Part shown: piece by piece, positions 18,216 through 26,513 of the stretch
Layout of the letters: every line of letters starts with the position of its first letter
How positions within the stretch are numbered: position 1 is the first letter of the stretch
Assembly: GCA_024280155.1 (NCBI GenBank)
Contig: JAJRQQ010000010.1
Location: 1-45,098, forward strand
Source: Bacteroidota bacterium
Lineage (GTDB): Bacteria; Bacteroidota; Bacteroidia; Flavobacteriales_D; Crocinitomicaceae
DNA: 45,098 nt
Reading direction: 5' to 3'
The notes under the pieces: model-generated
What the model saw: only the letters and a program-made list of their open reading frames with translations
Told to the model about the DNA's origin: nothing
The model's database searches: none
Program-made: the position numbers and the translations under genes

Positions 18216-19522
18216 TTAATCGTAGACTTTAAAAAACGTCAATATTAATCTTGAAAACTCCAACTGGTATTTTGCTTGTATCATTTCTGATTCTGCTTTA
18301 AAAAAACATTTTTTGATTCTATAAAAGTAACAAAGTTAATTACTCCGTTATCGTACTTAATTTGGCTGTTCTCAAATTCTAATTTAGAAGAAACTTGAAG
18401 TTGTTTTGCAGATTCATACAAAGAAGTTGCGTTAGCAACATCCATTTTAAATTGCTGAATTCTATTGTCATACTCAAGCAAAGATTGTTCACCCTCAATT
18501 CTAACACGTTCTAATTCCAATTGGTTAATTTTAATTTGACTACTTGTTTTATACCCATTAAAAATTGGAATACTCAACGTTGCTGAAACAGATTGATAAA
18601 AATTCTCGGTTAATTGTGTTCCAAATGGCTTTGGAATAAGTTCCCCGTTAGGGTCAACAAATTTATTATTCTCTGAATAACCACTACCCAAAGAACCATT
18701 CAAAACAAGGCTTGGGGAAAGTTGACTTTTGGTTCGTTTAGATTCTAGTAACTGTTTTTCGATGTTCAGTTGAGATATTTTTACTTCAAGCGGTGCTGCA
18801 CATGTAGAGTTAGAACCATTTTGATTTAAACTAGAAGTTTGCTCGTTTGCTAGAGAAAACGTTGAATCATAGTCAATTCCTATAAGTTGTTGCAATTGAA
18901 GCAAAGAAGAATTTAGCTCATTTTTTGCCTTTGTGAGTGTGTAGACATCATTGGCTAATTGCGCTTCAATTGGAAGCAAGTCACTATGCGTAATTCTTTC
19001 TGCATTCACTAATACCTCTGTTCTCTCTTTTTGTGATTGTGTTAAAGAAAGTTGTTCTTTGGCAACTTCAACGATTTCAAAATTCAATTTCGCTTTTAAA
19101 TAAGCCAATGTTATATCAATGGATTTGTTTCGCCTTTCAATCTCTAAATTGTAGAGTTGAGACTGATAATCGACTTCTGCTATTTTTTTAGCGTGATACT
19201 TCTCCAGCCCACCAAAAAGTGTAACACTACTGTTTAAATAAAAGTTGTTGTATTGCACCCTAGAATTTGCAAATGTGTTTGTAAAAGGGTCAATTGTCTG
19301 CCCAAAATTATAACCGTGAGTTCCTCCAGCGTTTATTGATGGCAAAAAACTAAGATTGGATGTTTTGAGTGTGATTTCAGCTTTATTTACATTAATTTCT
19401 GACATCTGTAACATTTTATTGTTCTGTAATGCTGAATCAATACACTGATTTAATGTCCAGCCATTTTGTGAGAATGAGTTAAATGCAACAAATAGTGATA
19501 TGAAAAATAAATACTTCATCAT
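18216..19522 (-). CDS. TolC-family outer-membrane channel (one frameshift near the 3' end)
   Basis: A signal peptide (FISLFVAFNSFSQ) and two helical-barrel repeats typical of TolC proteins (NGWTLNQCIDSALQNNKMLQ; LNGSLGSGYSENN). As sequenced, the frame stops at 18281 after NVFLKQNQK. Adding one T to the seven-base run at 18300-18306 restores the family C-terminus (NVFFKAESEMIQAKYQL...) and moves the stop to 18216, giving 435 residues, a normal length. The ATG overlaps the stop of the HlyD gene by 4 bases. With HlyD and the peptidase-ABC protein it would form a channel across both membranes for the modified peptide. The frameshift may be a base-calling error. Confidence 0.85.
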
Positions 19523-20856
19523 TCAAAAACAGTCATGAATTTATTGAAAATTCGTTCCATTAAGCGTAAATCTTTTGTAATTATTTCGGCAGAACCTGAC
19601 ATTTCAGGAGTGTATTCAAAAGTTTTACCGTAAGATGATTTCAATCCTTTGCTTAACTTAAATTCTACTCGATATTGTTTTTGATTTGCCGATTCAGAAC
19701 TGGTAGAAGCTACACCGTCAGTTGCTATTAGTGAAATTGAAGTAATAACTCCATCTAATTGTCCAAATTCATGAAAAGGATAATTATCAACCTTGATTCT
19801 AACTTTTTGCCCAATCTTAATTTTGCCATAACCTTGTTGAGGAACGGTTAGATAACCTATAAATTCTTGATTATTTGTAATAATTGCAAACAAAGCTTTG
19901 CCGCTTTCTACAAATTGATTTACTGCAACGTTTTCGAGATATGACAACTCTCCATCAATGGGCGATTTAATCTCAAAATTTCTACCCCAATTATCAATAG
20001 CATTCCTAATTATGCCTATAGAAGCTCTAATTTTTGTCAGAAAGCCATTTTTTTGCTTGTTGTATTCAATAGAAATTTGCGCCAGTTCTTTTTTCAAGTC
20101 AGTGATTCTAATCGAACTTTCAACGGATGCTTTTTTGTAATTACCTACTTCGTTTTCTGCTTGAATGAGTTTCTTTTCTTCCTCGTAGAATTCCATCTTA
20201 GAAATGACATTCTTCTTAAAGAGAATCTTGTCAGATTTGAATTTTTCTTGTGCTCTTGAAAGTTGTTTTTGCGAGGTGTTTAATTGCTGATAAGCAACTG
20301 AACGAAGAATCGTATAGTTCTTAATTTGGTCTCTTAAATTTGCAATCTGAACTCTTTGCGTGCTGTTTGAAGAAAAGAATTTATAATCTAAATAAGCTGT
20401 TTTTAGAGCTTGATAATCTGCTTGAATTGTTCCAAAAACAAGTTCTTCATCTTCAAAATTAACATTGAACCGATAGCTATCGGTTCCATTGTCTTCTAAA
20501 GATGTTTCTATTTCATAGCAAAGAACTTCTAAGTATTCTTTTGAAGGTAAATCTAAAGAGTTCTCTATGAGTGCAATCATGTCTCCTTTTTTTACTTTTT
20601 TGTGGTCTGTGCAGCTTAATGCGTTTATTTCTCCTGAATTTTTAGTGAACAATTTTACCGTTGGAACTTTTGTAGAAAGTGTTGCTGACCCCGTTATAAC
20701 ATCGGGGTATTTGATGAACCAAGTGATGAAAATGCCAAGTGCAATAAGGATAAAAATAAGTGTTATGCCCCAACGTATCATCCAGTTTGGAACGTGCGAC
20801 ATTATTTCTTGCACTTTGTCACTTCGTAAATTAATATGTTCTTTTTTCTCTGGCAT
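19519..20856 (-). CDS. HlyD-family periplasmic adaptor of the peptide exporter
   Basis: 445 residues: a short cytoplasmic N-terminus, one membrane segment at about 29-49 (WGITLIFILIALGIFITWFI), a half-lipoyl strand segment (GEINALSCTDHKKVKKGDMI), a long coiled coil (~130-280), and the second half-motif followed by a beta-barrel domain (FEIKSPIDGELSYLENVAVN; GQKVRIKVDNYP). This is the membrane-fusion architecture used with C39-peptidase exporters of Bacteroidota. It links the ABC protein in the inner membrane to TolC. It follows the ABC gene after a 63-base gap containing a 24-bp hairpin and overlaps tolC by 4 bases. Confidence 0.93.
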   Translation of the reverse strand: MPEKKEHINLRSDKVQEIMSHVPNWMIRWGITLIFILIALGIFITWFIKYPDVITGSATLSTKVPTVKLFTKNSGEINALSCTDHKKVKKGDMIALIENSLDLPSKEYLEVLCYEIETSLEDNGTDSYRFNVNFEDEELVFGTIQADYQALKTAYLDYKFFSSNSTQRVQIANLRDQIKNYTILRSVAYQQLNTSQKQLSRAQEKFKSDKILFKKNVISKMEFYEEEKKLIQAENEVGNYKKASVESSIRITDLKKELAQISIEYNKQKNGFLTKIRASIGIIRNAIDNWGRNFEIKSPIDGELSYLENVAVNQFVESGKALFAIITNNQEFIGYLTVPQQGYGKIKIGQKVRIKVDNYPFHEFGQLDGVITSISLIATDGVASTSSESANQKQYRVEFKLSKGLKSSYGKTFEYTPEMSGSAEIITKDLRLMERIFNKFMTVFE

Positions 20857-20871
20857 TTATTCTTTTTATCG

Positions 20872-20930
20872 TAAACACACAAAATATTGTTGACTTCGAG
20901 AGCCTCAGTCAACAATATTTTATGTGTTTA
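20872..20930. repeat. Hairpin repeat with conserved loop, copy 2 (overlaps exporter gene stop)
   Basis: A 24-bp stem with one mismatch (20872-20895 against 20907-20930) around the loop TCGAGAGCCTC, the reverse complement of the loop at 4330-4340. The right arm contains the stop codon of the ABC gene (20920-20922) and its last codons, so the left arm looks like an inverted copy of the gene end. It lies between the ABC and HlyD genes and could lower readthrough into hlyD-tolC. Confidence 0.75.
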
Positions 20931-23124
20931 ATTTCTCCAAATCTAATTGGTTCTTTACCAACGTAAAGTAGCTTCCTTTTAATTTTACCAATTCTTGATG
21001 TGTTCCTTTTTCTATGATTCTTCCTCTATCGAGAACTACAATCTGGTCAGCATTTTTTACAGTACTCAATCGGTGTGCAATAACAATGGCTGTTCTATCT
21101 TTGAAGAACTCGTGTAGATTCTCCATAATGATACGCTCATTTTTTGCATCAAGAGCAGAAGTTGCTTCATCAAAACAGATAATATCTGGATTTTTATAAA
21201 CGGCTCTAGCGATGAGTAAGCGTTGTTTTTGTCCTGTACTCATACCGACACCTTCCATACCAATTTTAGTATTAAAGCCCAAAGGTAAACCAGAAATAAA
21301 CTCTTGAATATTGGCAATTTTCACAGCTTTCAATAACTTTTCTTGGTCTATTGTTTCTTGACCAATAGCAATGTTATTGGCAATGGTATCGTTAAAAATA
21401 TAGCCTTCTTGCATCACAACCCCACACTTTGCTCGCCATGTTCGTTGCGAAATGGTATTTAGGTTGATGTTTCCAAATTTCATTTCTCCAGTTTCGGTTT
21501 CGTAGAATTTCAGGAGCATTTTCATAAGCGTTGTTTTTCCGCTACCACTTGCGCCAACAATGGCAGTTATTTTATTGGTAGGAATGGTTAAATTCAATTC
21601 TTCTATGACTTTATTTGAAGTACCTTTATAGCGAAAACTAATGTCGTTTAACTCTATATCTGCGTTAACTGGAATTTGATGCGTTTTTTCTTCTCCGATA
21701 ATTTCTTCATCTTCTTTGTTGTGAATTTCAGAAAGACGTTCTATGGCAATTTTTGCATCTTGAACGGTATAAATAAAGCCAATTAATTGTTGAATAGGAG
21801 AATTTAATTGACCAATAATATAGGTTATTGCCATCATCATACCGAGTGTTATTTCTCCGTCAATAACTAACTTTGCAGAAAGAATGGTAATAAAAATATT
21901 CTTAACCTCGTTGATAACGTTAGAACCTGTGGTTTGTGTTTGTTGTAGAGCAAGGTTTTTCGTTTCAATTTTAAAAAGGCGTGCTTGCAGATATTCCCAA
22001 CTCCAACGTTTTTGCTTTTCAGCATTGTGGAGTTTAATCTCTTGCATCCCATTGATGAGTTCCATAACCTTGCTTTGCTCATCACTCATTTGAGCAAAAC
22101 GCTTGTAATCGAGGTCTTTTCGTTTTTTTAAAAACAAGACAACCCAAATAAAATAGAGAACACTACCTGCAAGAAAAACAAGGAAAATAGTAATGTTGTA
22201 CCAAGCCAAAACTCCTCCAAAAATAACGAGGTTGAACATCGAAAAAAGAACATTCAGCGAGGTTGTGGTCAATAAGTTTTCAATACGCTGGTGGTCATTG
22301 ATACGTTGCATAATATCTCCTGTCATTTTGCTGTCAAAATAAGCGATGGGTAGGTTCATTAGTTTGATAAAAAAATCTGAAACGAGCGAAATGTTGATAC
22401 GTGTGCTTAGATGTAATAAAATCCAACCTCTAATGAGTTCTATGGCTGTTCTTCCTGCAAATAAAAAGAGTTGAGCAATGAGAATGAGGTAAATAAAACT
22501 AATGTCTTGGTTTTGAATACCAATATCAACAACACTTTGAGTCAAAAAAGGAAAAACAAGTTGCAATAAACTCCCCGCAAGAAGACCTATGACTAATTGA
22601 AACAGAAACTTTTTGTAGCGAAACAGGTATTGATACAAGAAAGAAAAACCCTGACGGGTTTCTACATCATCGTCTTCTGATTGTTTTAGTTTAGGTGTAG
22701 GTTCTAGTAGTAAAGCAATGCCTTCTTCGGTTGTTTCTGTTGCATTTTCTCCTATCCAATTTTTAAGGAACTCTTTTTTAGTTAGTTTTATAAGACCGTG
22801 ACCAGGGTCAGCAATCCAAACAGTATCTTTCTGAATCTTATAGACAACTACAAAGTGGTTTTGATTCCAATGTACAATACAAGGTAAAGGTGCTTCTGTT
22901 TTTAACTTGTTATAGTCTATTTTAACACCTAAAGTTCTGAAACCAATTTTTTCGGCAGAATTGGCAATATTGCTAAGGCTAGACCCTTCACGGGTGGTTT
23001 CGGAGAGTTTACGGAGTTTTTCTAAGGAAATGGAACGACCGTAGTGTTTTGCAACCATGCGTAGGCAGGTTGGTCCGCAATCCATTTGGTCAGGTTGGAG
23101 GAAGAAAACAAATTTATTCCTCAT
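20920..23124 (-). CDS. Peptidase-containing ABC exporter (C39 peptidase, membrane domain, ATPase)
   Basis: 734 residues, normal for this class. The N-terminal C39 peptidase has Gln10, catalytic Cys16 (QMDCGPTC), His90 (NHFVVVY) and Asp106 (ADPGHG), so cleavage after a double-glycine leader is expected. A six-helix ABC membrane domain covers ~170-450. The ATPase has Walker A GASGSGKTT near 521, a slightly altered signature MSTGQKQR, and Walker B IICFDEATSALD. It would remove the leader of the 60-residue precursor encoded at the cluster head and drive export through HlyD and TolC. Its start overlaps the end of the SPASM gene by 11 bases. Confidence 0.96.
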   Translation of the reverse strand: MRNKFVFFLQPDQMDCGPTCLRMVAKHYGRSISLEKLRKLSETTREGSSLSNIANSAEKIGFRTLGVKIDYNKLKTEAPLPCIVHWNQNHFVVVYKIQKDTVWIADPGHGLIKLTKKEFLKNWIGENATETTEEGIALLLEPTPKLKQSEDDDVETRQGFSFLYQYLFRYKKFLFQLVIGLLAGSLLQLVFPFLTQSVVDIGIQNQDISFIYLILIAQLFLFAGRTAIELIRGWILLHLSTRINISLVSDFFIKLMNLPIAYFDSKMTGDIMQRINDHQRIENLLTTTSLNVLFSMFNLVIFGGVLAWYNITIFLVFLAGSVLYFIWVVLFLKKRKDLDYKRFAQMSDEQSKVMELINGMQEIKLHNAEKQKRWSWEYLQARLFKIETKNLALQQTQTTGSNVINEVKNIFITILSAKLVIDGEITLGMMMAITYIIGQLNSPIQQLIGFIYTVQDAKIAIERLSEIHNKEDEEIIGEEKTHQIPVNADIELNDISFRYKGTSNKVIEELNLTIPTNKITAIVGASGSGKTTLMKMLLKFYETETGEMKFGNINLNTISQRTWRAKCGVVMQEGYIFNDTIANNIAIGQETIDQEKLLKAVKIANIQEFISGLPLGFNTKIGMEGVGMSTGQKQRLLIARAVYKNPDIICFDEATSALDAKNERIIMENLHEFFKDRTAIVIAHRLSTVKNADQIVVLDRGRIIEKGTHQELVKLKGSYFTLVKNQLDLEKLNT

Positions 23125-24219
23125 TAATTTCGTTGTTTACTTGAGTAATTCGCTTATGGTTAATGGAAAATTCTTTTTCATTTGAAATTACACCTGATTC
23201 AGCTAAATTTCGATAACCTTTTTCATGAGACCACTTGGCAATGTATGGATTATAACCACATTTAGAAGGTCTGGCATTAGGTCTTTCCTTAGAGTCTGTA
23301 AATGCTCTGCAGTCAATACACATTCTTCGATACTCACAATCTTTACATACTTCAATCTCATCTTTAACAGTCCTTTTTAATTCATTATAATGATTACTTT
23401 TTATAAAAGACTCAATAGTATTGTATTTGTTGTCAGTAACAATTGAAGGGCAAGAGCAGAGTTTTCCATCAAAGTTAATAGACACCTTCTTGCTTAAACA
23501 TGTGTTTGCACAACTACTAGAAATAAAAACTTCTCTGTTAATACTGAAATTATCAGACTCGATAATGCCACAATCGTTAATAAAGTCAGTGTTCTCTCGT
23601 ATATAAATAGATTTATCGACAGCTGAAGATTGAGGTGAATTATAAATAATATGTTTAGAAATTCGTTGTTCTTTATTAATAATTTTCTCTATAGAAGAAT
23701 TAAATAACTCATTGATATATTTAGAGCGAATTAAAATTGAAACAAAGGTACTATTGATGAAAGCACTCATTAATTTTTCAAAATTACTAATACTCAACTC
23801 TTGGATTCTTAGCTCTAATCTGTTGCATAAAAAAAATTGAATCTCATTTAAGAATCTGATTATAGGTTCAATATTTGAATTACTTATACAAACAATTGAG
23901 TTTTCAACAATTTCAGGTCTATAATCAGTTATTGACATTTCACTTAGATGTTGCTTCAAATATAAATCACCTATTATTGCGTATTCGTTTTCTATTAAGA
24001 ACTCAATATATTCTAATATATTACTTCTGCTTTTTTCGTCAGAATAGTATTTAAGAACTGAATCTATTGATTCTACTTCCAATTTCTTTACAATAATTGA
24101 GAGGGAATGAGGAATCACATTAGAATTAGAAGGACGTGTTAAATCGTAAATAATTGATTGTTTATATCCACTGACTATTTGGCAATCCGCAAAAAAATAA
24201 GATGCTTATTTTTGAACAT
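23114..24219 (-). CDS. SPASM-domain peptide maturase, grasp-with-SPASM type (one frameshift near the start)
   Basis: The SPASM domain near the C-terminus is clear: Cys at CANTC, then KLCSCPS, then CKDCEYRRMCIDC and a last Cys in SKCGYNPY, suited to bind auxiliary iron-sulfur clusters. No CxxxCxxC radical-SAM motif is present, which agrees with what I recall of this family. The sequenced frame opens only at a GTG at 24118, but a family-like N-terminus (FFADCQIVSGYKQSIIYDL) is encoded upstream. It joins an ATG at 24219 if one T is added to the run of seven at 24191-24197, giving 368 residues. The gene sits between the ATP-grasp and exporter genes. Its chemical role is unknown. The frameshift may be an error, a slippage site or a real loss. 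Confidence 0.85.
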
Positions 24220-24367
24220 TTTTATAATTTGAAATTCTTTTATAGTAGGCATCAATTTTTAATTTAGAAGTTTGAAAAACTTCTGACCTTACTAATAAAT
24301 TAGTGTTTGGGTTTTTAGGTTTAAGCTTGGTATATCCTTCAAAAATAAGGGGTAGATTGTTTTTCAT
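24206..24367 (-). CDS. Small ORF (53 residues) linking the grasp and SPASM genes
   Basis: It starts with MKNNLPLIFEGYTKLKPK and ends ISNYKNVQK. The frame is open for 53 codons in an AT-rich stretch that would otherwise be the only long gap in the operon. Its ATG lies inside the 3' end of the ATP-grasp gene (29-base overlap) and its TAA overlaps the first codons of the SPASM gene (14 bases), the arrangement expected for translational coupling. The product is basic, has no signal peptide or membrane segment, and matches nothing I can name with confidence. It could be an accessory factor for precursor recognition, or just a coupling ORF. Confidence 0.55.
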   Translation of the reverse strand: MKNNLPLIFEGYTKLKPKNPNTNLLVRSEVFQTSKLKIDAYYKRISNYKNVQK

Positions 24368-25325
24368 TTGTTAAAAAATTAAATATTAAAGAGTCCAAAT
24401 TGTAATTACAGTAATATTGAACCATACCATACTGTCCAACGGGATTAACTTCAAGAAACACGTACTCGTTATCGTTATTTAAAATAAGATCAATTGAACC
24501 AGTATTCAATCCCATTCTTTTCATAAACTTTATTACTTTGTTATTTATGCTCAAGGGTAAGTTAAACGGGACCATTCTGTTAAGTTTATCAAAATTATAA
24601 TTTCTAAAATCAACTTTAGTTGATTCGTCAAGTTGTGAAAAAATAGCCATAGAATAACATTTTCCATGAATGTAGAAAACTCGAATTTCAATTTTTTTAT
24701 TAACATATTCTTGGATACAAGACGGAAAAATTTTGAGTGTTTTCTTCTCAAATGATTTTTTATTTAACAACTCATACTTGGTGTAAAACCATGAATTGTT
24801 TTTTAAAAGCATAAAACTATCTTCAATAGGTTTAATTATCTTGTCTTCGTAATTGTTTATTAAATAATTTAAACTAGAACTAACATGAGTTTCTGGAATT
24901 ATAAATCCGACTTCTTTTGCAAGCATAAAACTAATCAATTTGTTACCGTCTCCCATATTAATGTTTCCTAGAAACGTTTTCGTCTCTAATAAAAAAATCA
25001 GATACTCCTTTAAAGCTAGAATTTCTGAAGATAATAAATAATCATTTATTTCATTATACTCATTTTTTAAATCAGATTTGAGAGTAAATTTTTTAAATAG
25101 CTCTAAATCATTCTTTCTAAACCAAAAAGATTCAATATCGCTAAATAAATATTTCTTTGAATTAACAATAAATTCAAATTCAAACTGAGTGTTTGATATT
25201 TTAATATTCAAACACTCGATAAAATTACTTTCAGTTAATCTTAAAAAAGGAATTTTATAAAGCCGTAAATATTTGATTACATTATTAGTAGAGACATCTA
25301 CATCATTAGAAACTATAAAGATCAT
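24339..25325 (-). CDS. ATP-grasp peptide maturase, grasp-with-SPASM type
   Basis: 328 residues, typical for the family. N-terminal pre-ATP-grasp part (MIFIVSNDVDVSTNNVIKYL; FWFRKND), then the ATP-grasp fold with the binding Lys in KIIKPIEDSF, the strand IFPSCIQEYVNKKIEIRVF, the family hallmark KVDFRNYN...MVPF, and the metal-binding motif NTGSIDL...FLEVNPVGQ near 270-295. Relatives that make graspetides activate Asp or Glu side chains with ATP and join them to Ser/Thr (ester) or Lys (amide) in a precursor. The likely substrate is the 60-residue peptide at 26514-26696. The start codon overlaps the stop of a small upstream ORF as ATGA. Confidence 0.93.
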   Translation of the reverse strand: MIFIVSNDVDVSTNNVIKYLRLYKIPFLRLTESNFIECLNIKISNTQFEFEFIVNSKKYLFSDIESFWFRKNDLELFKKFTLKSDLKNEYNEINDYLLSSEILALKEYLIFLLETKTFLGNINMGDGNKLISFMLAKEVGFIIPETHVSSSLNYLINNYEDKIIKPIEDSFMLLKNNSWFYTKYELLNKKSFEKKTLKIFPSCIQEYVNKKIEIRVFYIHGKCYSMAIFSQLDESTKVDFRNYNFDKLNRMVPFNLPLSINNKVIKFMKRMGLNTGSIDLILNNDNEYVFLEVNPVGQYGMVQYYCNYNLDSLIFNFLTNEKQSTPYF

Positions 25326-25477
25326 ACCATATAACTTATAAATAAACCTTTTTCTTTTAAAATAGGATCCAAGTCTTTGTTCTTAAAATATTGTGGTAAA
25401 TCTTTCTTAGTTTTAAGTCTGAACAATGCCCGTAATAGCCTTTCCTCTAGGGAAAGTGTGCGGATACCATATTCCAC
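25322..25477 (-). CDS. Small ORF (51 residues) coupled to the ATP-grasp gene
   Basis: From GTG at 25477 the frame reads EYGIRTLSLEERLLRALF and ends GLFISYMV, 51 residues with no stop, and its TGA overlaps the ATG of the ATP-grasp gene (ATGA). That overlap and the 11-base gap to the upstream gene are the main reasons to call it. No ATG is available in this frame, so the GTG is the only usual start. The product is basic and helical (RLLRALFRLKTKKDLPQYF), without signal peptide. I do not recognise it. Alternatives: an untranslated leader, or the displaced 3' end of the upstream gene, although a stop in this frame a few codons upstream argues against the latter. Confidence 0.45.
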   Translation of the reverse strand: MEYGIRTLSLEERLLRALFRLKTKKDLPQYFKNKDLDPILKEKGLFISYMV

Positions 25478-25488
25478 TCTATTTTTAT

Positions 25489-26451
25489 CTATGTTTTTTT
25501 GACTCTCTCTATCAAATTGTATCTTTCATAATAATTCATCCTTGTTTCAAGTAAAGTTCTTGAGTAATACGTTAATCCAAAATCATTTTCGATTAATCTT
25601 GTTGACTCTTTCATGTTTATAAGAAGATAAGGAGGTAATTTAAGGTCGTTAACACCTTTTTCTATCACCTTGAATAACGAAGTGTCGAGTTGAGTTATGT
25701 TGTCCATAGTGATGTAGTGGGTTAAAAACCAGGAGCCAACATCCATAGAAAGCCAGATTGCCTTAGAGTCTTTATGGTTGAACTTTAAGAATGGTACTTC
25801 ATCAAACAAAGTGTCTTTTTTCAGACAAATATAGAATGCTTTAGAATTATCTTTCTTAACCTTTCTAACTTGTTTATAACTTAATCTTCGACCCGTTTCT
25901 TTATCATTTATGTAACCGTATATATTTACTAGCTTTATATATTGATTCCTTAACTGTTTCATTTCTGTAAAGTATTCGAATCTTAATTCATTAGTTTTCA
26001 TTATTTTTGACCGAATTGCTTTTCTTCTTAAATCAAGCTTAGCATATTCTCCCATTTTTAACTTATTTAATTGATTTAAGAAAATGGTTCTTTTTTCAAT
26101 AAATAAATTATTGTCTAGTAAATAATTATTGTTATCATTCCAAACTTTGACAATAAAATTATATTCGTTTTTTGTCATACCTCTCTCAATCGCTTTTGTG
26201 ATAAGAAAGAGCAACTTGGGTTTACTGCCAACATAACAAGAAATGTATGCTGCTTGAATCAATTGTTTAGCATATGGATAATTGTACTTTTTTAATACTA
26301 TCAGGTAGTTATCAAGAGCTGAATCTAATTTGTTTTCAATTATGTATTTCTCACTTATTTGTATTTCTTCTGAATACTTTTTATAGATGTTTTTTGATAA
26401 ACAAACAAATTGAATCAATAATATAAAAGTTAAAAGAAAGAATTTTTTCAT
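25489..26451 (-). CDS. Secreted or periplasmic helical protein of unknown function in the peptide cluster
   Basis: 320 residues with a strong signal peptide (FFLLTFILLIQFVCLSKN, cleavage uncertain; the Cys is not in a clear lipobox). The N-terminal ~120 residues look like TPR-type helical hairpins (IENKLDSALDNYLIVLKKYN); the rest is helical, rich in Lys, Asn, Tyr and Leu, with Arg/Lys-rich stretches (LDLRRKAIRSKIMKTNEL) and no catalytic motif I can identify. It lies just downstream of the precursor and its terminator and upstream of the maturases. Being exported, it is unlikely to modify the peptide in the cytoplasm; immunity, a receptor role or late processing are possibilities without direct support. 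Confidence 0.8.
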   Translation of the reverse strand: MKKFFLLTFILLIQFVCLSKNIYKKYSEEIQISEKYIIENKLDSALDNYLIVLKKYNYPYAKQLIQAAYISCYVGSKPKLLFLITKAIERGMTKNEYNFIVKVWNDNNNYLLDNNLFIEKRTIFLNQLNKLKMGEYAKLDLRRKAIRSKIMKTNELRFEYFTEMKQLRNQYIKLVNIYGYINDKETGRRLSYKQVRKVKKDNSKAFYICLKKDTLFDEVPFLKFNHKDSKAIWLSMDVGSWFLTHYITMDNITQLDTSLFKVIEKGVNDLKLPPYLLINMKESTRLIENDFGLTYYSRTLLETRMNYYERYNLIERVKKT

Positions 26452-26469
26452 TTGATTTAAAAAGTTAAT

Positions 26470-26500
26470 AAAAATAAAAGAGAGGGGTCCCCCCCTTCTC
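26470..26500 (-). terminator. Terminator or attenuator just after the precursor gene
   Basis: On the minus strand GAGAAGGGG and CCCCTCTC form a GC-rich stem with one bulge and a short loop, followed by TTTTATTTTT. It lies 13 bases after the precursor stop and 29 before the next gene, so it would make the short precursor mRNA more abundant than the full operon mRNA. The stem contains a run of seven identical bases (C7 on +). Confidence 0.75.
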
Positions 26501-26513
26501 TGATAGTGAAAAT

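Noticed and set aside
24116-24118. GTG at 24118 as the real start of the SPASM gene
   Set aside because: At least 25 upstream codons in the same frame read like the family N-terminus and connect to an ATG through a single-base change.
24185-24219. Programmed ribosomal frameshifting as the main explanation of the SPASM lesion
   Set aside because: Three other unrelated genes in the window show the same kind of one-base shortfall, so a systematic run-length error is simpler.
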